Below, piece by piece: positions 27,510 to 32,839 of a DNA stretch of 32,839 bases. Numbering within the stretch: the first letter of the stretch is position 1; every line of letters starts with the position of its first letter. The stretch covers positions 1-32,839 of the forward strand of contig JACUUR010000006.1 in the NCBI GenBank assembly GCA_014859205.1, in the 5' to 3' direction. The position numbers were made by a program, and so were the translations under genes. This DNA comes from Dehalococcoidia bacterium. GTDB taxonomy: Bacteria; Chloroflexota; Dehalococcoidia; GIF9; AB-539-J10. The notes beneath the pieces were generated by a model. It searched no databases and was not told where the DNA came from. It saw nothing but the letters and a program-made list of their open reading frames with translations.

Positions 27510-28544
27510 ATGCGGCTCATTTCAGGCAAGGCAGCAACTGAGGATAGCTCCGTTGATCTCGACCTCCGTCCCAGGCGCCTCAGTGAATTCATAGGGCAAG
27601 AAAGAATCAAGGACAATCTGCGAATAGCGATTGTCGCCGCTCAGAAGCGGGGCGAGTCGCTGGACCATGTAATCCTGTATGGTTCTCCCGGTCTGGGAAA
27701 GACTACCCTTGCCTACATTATCGCTGCTGAGATGGGGGTCAATATCAAGGTCAGCTCCGGACCGGCCATAGAACGCACCGGTGACCTGGCTGCCATTCTC
27801 ACCAATTTGCATGAGGGCGACATCCTGTTTATCGATGAGATACACAGGCTGAGCCATACGGTAGAGGAAAAGCTCTATCCCGCAATGGAGGACTTCGCCT
27901 TCGACATCTTCCTGGGCAAAGGGCCGGCCGCCAGAGACTTGCGGCTGAATCTGCCCCATTTCACACTGATCGGGGCTACTACGCGGCTTGCTCTGCTGAG
28001 CCCTCCCCTTCGCGACAGGTTCGGGGTTACTTATCATCTGGATTTCTACGATGAGGGGGCGATACAGACGATTCTGGAGAGGGCGGCGACCATCCTTAAG
28101 GTTCACGTGGAGAGCGAAGGGCTTGTGCCGATTGCCTGCCGCGCCCGAGGTACCCCCAGAGTGGCTAATCGTCTCTTGAAGAGGGTGAGAGATTATGCCC
28201 AGGTGATGGCAGATGGAGTGGTTACCCGTGAAGTAGCCATGGAAGGCCTTTCGAAGCTGGAGATAGACTCTGTGGGCCTCGATGACATAGACCACAAGGT
28301 GCTGCATACCATAATCCACAAGTTCGATGGTGGCCCCGTAGGCCTGGATACCATTGCTGCCTCGATAAATGAGGACGCTGATACCATCATGGATGTCTAC
28401 GAGCCCTATCTTCTGCAGCTTGGGTTTCTGGAGCGAACGCCTCGTGGCAGAGTAGCCGCCAGACTTGCCTATGAGCATCTGGGGTTGCCTTACAGAAAGG
28501 GTGTTGAATCCCAGCCTGGCTTGTGGAGTCAAACGCAGAGCTAA
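27510..28544 (+). CDS. ruvB: Holliday junction branch migration DNA helicase RuvB
   Basis: [18 protein letters not shown], Walker [40 protein letters not shown], arginine finger region PPLRDRFG. Confidence 0.97.
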   Translation: MRLISGKAATEDSSVDLDLRPRRLSEFIGQERIKDNLRIAIVAAQKRGESLDHVILYGSPGLGKTTLAYIIAAEMGVNIKVSSGPAIERTGDLAAILTNLHEGDILFIDEIHRLSHTVEEKLYPAMEDFAFDIFLGKGPAARDLRLNLPHFTLIGATTRLALLSPPLRDRFGVTYHLDFYDEGAIQTILERAATILKVHVESEGLVPIACRARGTPRVANRLLKRVRDYAQVMADGVVTREVAMEGLSKLEIDSVGLDDIDHKVLHTIIHKFDGGPVGLDTIAASINEDADTIMDVYEPYLLQLGFLERTPRGRVAARLAYEHLGLPYRKGVESQPGLWSQTQS

Positions 28545-28689
28545 CCGTTGACCTACGGTTATTCGCTGCTCGCCGGAAACACCGCCTTATGCCCTTATCT
28601 CGGGGTTCGATCTTGCGTAGGTATCCTGCGCGCTTGCCGTAATGGTGGACGCAGTCGGAGGTTCTCAGAGGTGGAGTTGCTGACGCCGA

Positions 28690-29589
28690 CTACTGGTATG
28701 CTCTGGTCTGCATCCATACAGGCATAGCAAAGGCGAACAGGGAGAACAGGAGGATGAACCAGCCCAGAGGCTCGATGCTGGCCCGGCTGATCAGAGCTAC
28801 TGATAGCAGGATCACAACGGGCGGAGTCAGCAGACTCAGGATTTTGTGTCTTCGGGACTTGAGGCGGATGAAGCCGATAGTTGCTGCTGCCAGCGCGATA
28901 AAGCTGATGACTATCCAGGGCGACTTTGCGTGCAGGCTCGCGATCCACATGTCGCTTGCCAGGAACTCATTTCCTGCGCCCAGCGACAGGAACCAACCGA
29001 ACAGGACGGGCATGGGGGCCAGCATCAGCGACGCATACAGCCAGTCGCGCCTTGCGGTCTGTCTCAGTATGTACACCAGCACAAATACGGCCAGGGGGAT
29101 GTAGATGAGGGCTGCTATCCACCCCCAACCTTGAGGCAGGGACAGCAGCAGTATGCCGGTAACCACCACCGGCATAAGGAAGTACCCCAGCCAGGGGAAA
29201 AGCCATACCGGCTTGCCTCGATGCCACCCATAGATCGCTGCACCTACTGTCAGGCTCAAGATGATTGACAGAGAGATGACACTGTGCCAGTAGTAATATG
29301 AGGCGAACAGGAAAGCGACCAGAAAATGGGGCAAGGCACTGAAGAACGCCTCTTTCCAGCTGCCCTGAGCATGTGTATCGTAGATCTGCTGAGCGATCAA
29401 CTCCGGTGAGCCCAGAGACTGCATAGCGAGCTTGCTAGCCTCCTCGCTGCTTAGCCCGCTATCCTCTAGCTCCTGAGTCTTATCCTGGAGATGCGAGTAG
29501 AGTTCCAGAGCCGCATCCTCCCTGATACTCTGGTCAATTCGGAGATAGGCTTTGAACCTGTTCAGATAGTGGCTTGCGTTAGCTGTCAT
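28690..29589 (-). CDS. Membrane protein with N-terminal HAAS-like signaling domain (DUF1700-like)
   Basis: N-terminal YLNRFKAYLRIDQSIREDAALELYSHLQDKTQELEDSGLSSEEASKLAMQSLGSPELIAQQIYDTH (HAAS pattern) followed by many TM segments; directly downstream of padR. Confidence 0.78.
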   Translation of the reverse strand: MTANASHYLNRFKAYLRIDQSIREDAALELYSHLQDKTQELEDSGLSSEEASKLAMQSLGSPELIAQQIYDTHAQGSWKEAFFSALPHFLVAFLFASYYYWHSVISLSIILSLTVGAAIYGWHRGKPVWLFPWLGYFLMPVVVTGILLLSLPQGWGWIAALIYIPLAVFVLVYILRQTARRDWLYASLMLAPMPVLFGWFLSLGAGNEFLASDMWIASLHAKSPWIVISFIALAAATIGFIRLKSRRHKILSLLTPPVVILLSVALISRASIEPLGWFILLFSLFAFAMPVWMQTRAYQ

Positions 29590-29596
29590 GTTGCTC

Positions 29597-29932
29597 TTAG
29601 ACCGTTTCAGGCTGTATTACTGCCTTGACTGCGCTGGAGAAGTCCTGCCACGTCGCCAGTCTCGTGGCTAGGACCTGCCGTCCCTTTTCAGTGATGTAGT
29701 AATAGCGTCTCTGCTGGCCGCTGGCAAGAATCTGCCACCTACCCTCGATGAGCCCTTCTCGCTCCAGGCGGTGAAGAGCAGGATAAAGGGTGCCTTCCTT
29801 GAACTGGAAATACCCGTTACTCCTCTTCTCCAGTTCCCTCACTATCTGGTAACCATAGGTGGGTTGACGACTGATCAAGCAGAGCAGCAAAGAGTCGGTG
29901 TTTCCTTTCAACAACTCACGCCCGTAGTTCAT
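29597..29932 (-). CDS. PadR family transcriptional regulator
   Basis: PadR wHTH: LLLCLISRQPTYGYQIVRELEKRSNGYFQFKEGTLYPALHRLEREGLIEGRW...RRYYYITEKG; ATG 29932 preceded by GAGGTG. Confidence 0.93.
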   Translation of the reverse strand: MNYGRELLKGNTDSLLLCLISRQPTYGYQIVRELEKRSNGYFQFKEGTLYPALHRLEREGLIEGRWQILASGQQRRYYYITEKGRQVLATRLATWQDFSSAVKAVIQPETV

Positions 29933-29944
29933 CGTTTCACCTCG

Positions 29945-29992
29945 CATAGTGTGCTAATTTGATTCTAATATAGCATCGACCGGACATAGTGT
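29945..29992. promoter_or_regulatory. Pair of CATAGTGT boxes (29945-29952 and 29985-29992) flanking the padR promoter; candidate PadR operators
   Basis: Exact 8-mer repeated 40 bp apart, one overlapping the -35 and one just downstream of the expected start site; the distal box is dyadic (GACA-TAG-TGTC). Confidence 0.6.
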
Positions 29993-29995
29993 CAA
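29967..29995 (-). promoter_or_regulatory. padR operon promoter (TTGACA-N17-TATATT on minus strand)
   Basis: -35 TTGACA at 29995-29990, 17-nt spacer, -10 TATATT at 29972-29967. Confidence 0.75.
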
Positions 29996-30211
29996 TACTG
30001 ACGGCGAAGGCGCCTTTGTTCTGGTTGCCGCTGCCACCTTCAGCCGGTACAATATCATCCCGTGCAATGAATCACAACTGGAGCAGTGCTGCGCCTTTCT
30101 CCGCATTACCAAGCAGATGAGTTATGAGTGGACGAAGCCTGTCTCTGGAGAGGTCGCTGAGACCGCTCTCCCTGACCGGGAAGAAGAGTAGGGCGACCTT
30201 TTCGTCGCGGG

Positions 30212-30544
30212 ATGAATCAGGAGTCAACCGAGATGGGAGCCTATGATGATTTCGTTGATCTGATCAGGCAGACAGAAACTATGCAGGCTCTGCTCCGCAA
30301 CCTGGAAAGCGAGCCGGCGAAGATTCTGGCCGCCATTTGCAGGGAGCACGAGATGACCGGCAAGGATGTGCCGGACCATCATCTCAACCTGGCTGGTTAC
30401 TTCGGTGAGGCAATGCTGAGGGCACTTCTGTCAGCAGATCTGGTTGCCAGGGTGCCGGGAGATCGGTGTGCTCTGTATGGCTATAGGCCCACCAAGCAGG
30501 GGCTCAAGCTCTATCAGGCCATGCGCAAGGAGAAGACCATCTAG
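30212..30544 (+). CDS. Hypothetical protein, winged-helix-like, co-oriented with tatD
   Basis: 110-aa ORF whose TAG overlaps the following GTG start (TAGTG); C-terminal YRPTKQGLKLYQAMRKE resembles a wHTH tail; fold assignment tentative. Confidence 0.55.
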   Translation: MNQESTEMGAYDDFVDLIRQTETMQALLRNLESEPAKILAAICREHEMTGKDVPDHHLNLAGYFGEAMLRALLSADLVARVPGDRCALYGYRPTKQGLKLYQAMRKEKTI

Positions 30545-31320
30545 TGTACAGGCTCATCGATACTCACGCGCATCTGGACGAACTCAACAACCTCGGCGTG
30601 ATGATTGAGGAAGCGAGGAGGGCCGGAGTCGTTGCCATGATCGCTGTGGGGTCCGAGCAGCAGTCGAACACGAAGACCCTGGAAATCTCACGCAAACACC
30701 GGCGTTTTGTCTATCCTGCTATCGGCTTGCATCCCTGGCAGCTTACCCGCCTTGGAACTCCTGACATAGAGGACGATCTACGATGGATCGAAGATAACCT
30801 CCCGTCGGCAGTTGCCGTCGGTGAAATAGGCCTTGACTATGACAAAAGGGTGGTGAGGGGAGCGTCCAAGGAAATACAGAAGGAGGTTCTGGGTCGGCTG
30901 CTGGAGACAGCCCGAAGACACGCCAAGCCTGCGATAGTCCACAGCAGGTATGCCTGGAAGGATGCACTGCTTCTAGTTCAGGAGGCTGGCGTGGATAAGG
31001 CGGTGTTCCACTGGTTCACTGGCTTTTCCGGGGTTCTTAAGGATATAATTGCTGGCGGCTTTCACATCTCCGCCACGCCGGCCGCTGAGTATCATGAGGA
31101 GCATAGAAGGGCAGTCAAGGAAGCGCCTCTGCGTAGACTGCTTCTGGAGACAGATTGCCCTGTGACTTACGGAAGGGCAGTTCGTTATGAGTCAAGGCCT
31201 GCTGATATCGTACGAAGTCTTCAGGCCGTGTCGTGCATCAAATGCGGTGGTCAAGTGGAGATCGCCGAACAGACGACGAGAAATGCCACTGAACTCTTCT
31301 CTCTTGGCGTAGCATTCTAA
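30544..31320 (+). CDS. TatD family metal-dependent hydrolase
   Basis: LIDTHAHLDEL, YPAIGLHPWQ, AVGEIGLDYDK, AIVHSRYAW, FHWFTGF, LLLETDCPV. Confidence 0.93.
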   Translation: MYRLIDTHAHLDELNNLGVMIEEARRAGVVAMIAVGSEQQSNTKTLEISRKHRRFVYPAIGLHPWQLTRLGTPDIEDDLRWIEDNLPSAVAVGEIGLDYDKRVVRGASKEIQKEVLGRLLETARRHAKPAIVHSRYAWKDALLLVQEAGVDKAVFHWFTGFSGVLKDIIAGGFHISATPAAEYHEEHRRAVKEAPLRRLLLETDCPVTYGRAVRYESRPADIVRSLQAVSCIKCGGQVEIAEQTTRNATELFSLGVAF

Positions 31321-31337
31321 GTAAGGAGGTGCATTCT

Positions 31338-31664
31338 ATGATACAGGCCATAGTAGGTGAGGACAACTTCAGGAAGACCGTCTTGGAGGCGAAGTCGCCG
31401 GTTATGGTGGATTTCTGGGCACAGTGGTGTGGTCCTTGCCTGGCTACTGCTCCTGTTCTGGAGGAACTAGCCAATGAATACGCCGGCAAAATGGACTTCG
31501 TGAAGGTAGATGTGGATGCAAACGGGCCTCTGGCCGCCAAGTACGGAATAGCTTCCATTCCCACCATGCTCGTCTTCAAAGGGGGCGAGCCTGTTCAACA
31601 GATCACCGGTTACAAGCCCAAGAAGGAACTCCAGAAGGCGCTGGATGAGGTTCTGCAGAAGTAG
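31338..31664 (+). CDS. trxA: Thioredoxin
   Basis: VMVDFWAQWCGPCLATAPVLEELA, VDVDANGPLAAKYGIASIPTMLVFKGGE; ATG 31338 preceded by aaggaggt. Confidence 0.95.
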   Translation: MIQAIVGEDNFRKTVLEAKSPVMVDFWAQWCGPCLATAPVLEELANEYAGKMDFVKVDVDANGPLAAKYGIASIPTMLVFKGGEPVQQITGYKPKKELQKALDEVLQK

Positions 31665-31689
31665 ACTGCAGGCTGGCCTCCGGTTGGGA

Positions 31690-32187
31690 TCATCCGGAGG
31701 ATAAGAAGAAGTGGCGGATGAAGTCGAAGTCCTCAGGCAGGAGTGCCAGCAGCAGGGGGAATCCTGCCATCAGGAATCTGGCTACTGCCGATTGGGCTAT
31801 GGTTGTCTCTGCCCCGGGGTGCCATCTAACTATAATGGCGAGAATGGCAGCGCATAGCAGGCTACCTATGAAGACGCCCAGGACAAATCCCACCAGCCTG
31901 TCAAGCCATCCCAACAAAGCGAGGTGGGCAACCTTTGTCACAGACCAGCCGATCACGCCGGCGACAACGCACGTAGCTATCAGGATGATGGCGTAGGCGG
32001 CTATGTTGGCCCAGGTGGCCCCGGACGGCGAGAGCATGTCGGCGAGCCCGCCGTAATAGCGCCCTGCCAACGCTATGCCGCCTATCAGCCCGGCAATACC
32101 GAAGGCTGTCCTGATTAAGCCGTTGCGCAGGCCTACGAAACCCAGCACAAGAGCGACAACTATTATCACTATGCTCAACCAGTTCAT
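31690..32187 (-). CDS. CvpA family membrane protein
   Basis: Four hydrophobic segments, NWLSIVIIVVALVLGFVGLRNGLIRTAFGIAGLIGGI and LDRLVGFVLGVFIGSLL typical of CvpA. Confidence 0.82.
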   Translation of the reverse strand: MNWLSIVIIVVALVLGFVGLRNGLIRTAFGIAGLIGGIALAGRYYGGLADMLSPSGATWANIAAYAIILIATCVVAGVIGWSVTKVAHLALLGWLDRLVGFVLGVFIGSLLCAAILAIIVRWHPGAETTIAQSAVARFLMAGFPLLLALLPEDFDFIRHFFLSSG

Positions 32188-32251
32188 TGCTCACCTCTTC
32201 GGTCCACGTTCTGTCCTATCATAGAGCGGCCCGGTATGTGCTCAGTGTGTT

Positions 32252-32283
32252 ATTGCCCCGCAATCGTAGGCTTGCGGGGCAAT
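32252..32283. repeat. Perfect 12-bp stem hairpin ATTGCCCCGCAA-8 nt-TTGCGGGGCAAT
   Basis: 32252-32263 and 32272-32283 exact reverse complements in the intergenic gap; no adjacent T-tract, so REP-like or processing hairpin rather than canonical terminator. Confidence 0.75.
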
Positions 32284-32404
32284 GCACCTGTATCGGCAGC
32301 TTTCATCAGGATTATACTCTCAAGCGGGCCGAGATTCCAGGCCGAATGACGGCGAGGCTGCCGGCGCAAAGGTGTGGCTTCGAGCAAGGCTCGGGATTGC
32401 GCTC

Positions 32405-32839
32405 CTATCGGTGCAGGGCCTGCACAACGGCCTCCCTGAGCCCATCTTTGGGGGCCTCATAACCCCAGCCTATTTCCCGGCCGTCGACAAAGACGGCGCG
32501 GGGTATCTGATGACGCACCAGGACCCCACGGTCATCCGCGCAGTATTCGTTAAGGATCACCGTATCCCCGAACTCCGCGGCCACTTCCCTGACCCGCTGT
32601 GCTTCCATGTCGCTGGTCTGACAGAATGTGTTCCAGAAGAGGTCGATCACCACCTTTCCCGGTGTCGGCTTGAACTGATAGCTGGGCTTCAAGGGCACAG
32701 GCGGTTGGGCATGCTCGTCAAGGACCTTCCACAGCAGCACAGCTTGGTCGTTCGTGTCACAACTCCCCCACGCGTGTGGCGCACATTCCAGGAAACCATT
32801 GGCGTCAAAGAAACTACCCGGCATGAACCAGAAATCGTG
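32405..32839 (-). CDS. C-terminal part of a protein with thioredoxin-like (YoaP-type?) domain, possibly a GNAT acetyltransferase; truncated by window edge
   Basis: Reading frame stays open to the window end (HDFWFMPGSFFDANGF...); VVIDLFWNTFCQTSDMEAQRVREVAAEFG resembles a CxxS thioredoxin-fold domain. Confidence 0.5.
   Translation of the reverse strand, partial: HDFWFMPGSFFDANGFLECAPHAWGSCDTNDQAVLLWKVLDEHAQPPVPLKPSYQFKPTPGKVVIDLFWNTFCQTSDMEAQRVREVAAEFGDTVILNEYCADDRGVLVRHQIPRAVFVDGREIGWGYEAPKDGLREAVVQALHR

Noticed and set aside
27522-28532. 336-aa antisense ORF over ruvB
   Set aside because: Shadow ORF of highly conserved ruvB; no independent evidence.
28542-28561. Possible ruvB terminator TAACCGT-tgacct-ACGGTTA
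   Set aside because: Short 7-bp stem without a following T-tract; too weak to call a terminator.
28595-28625. tRNA-like T-loop (GGGGTTCGATC) in the ruvB/HAAS intergenic gap
   Set aside because: Flanking bases do not form a T-stem and no acceptor or anticodon arm could be placed.

Overview
GC-rich bacterial window with dense operons and no rRNA, tRNA, CRISPR array or transposase that I could support. Gene content and RpoB/RpoC style suggest a Chloroflexota/Dehalococcoidia-like organism; this is inference only. Left to right: (1) 3' part of a GH3 beta-glucosidase. (2) A compact acyl-CoA catabolic locus (1175-10240): divergent AMP-forming CoA ligase, HMG-CoA-synthase-like/DUF35 fusion, SCP2-type thiolase, two small MaoC-like proteins, SDR dehydrogenase and two acyl-CoA dehydrogenases. 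(3) A minus-strand RidA / tryptophanase-like lyase / transglutaminase-like membrane protein operon. (4) A DUF4097-like beta-repeat protein behind an exact-consensus sigma70 promoter and palindrome. (5) TldD/TldE, a Trm112-type methyltransferase and an ABC-2 transporter. (6) rpoB-rpoC-ruvB. (7) A padR/HAAS-membrane-protein operon, TatD, thioredoxin, CvpA and a partial thioredoxin-fold protein. The best candidate for an undescribed system is the acyl-CoA locus. Three of its steps appear to pair a catalytically plausible protein with a degenerate partner (ACAD/ACAD, MaoC/MaoC, thiolase/dead HMGCS-DUF35), reminiscent of actinobacterial steroid side-chain enzymes and the archaeal thiolase-DUF35-HMGCS complex, but with a different architecture. 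A second notable signal is RpoC, which departs from consensus at two substrate-contacting positions (GADFDGD instead of NADFDGD; LTLQTFH instead of LTMRTFH). All motif comparisons were made by eye from remembered family consensus; no searches were run.
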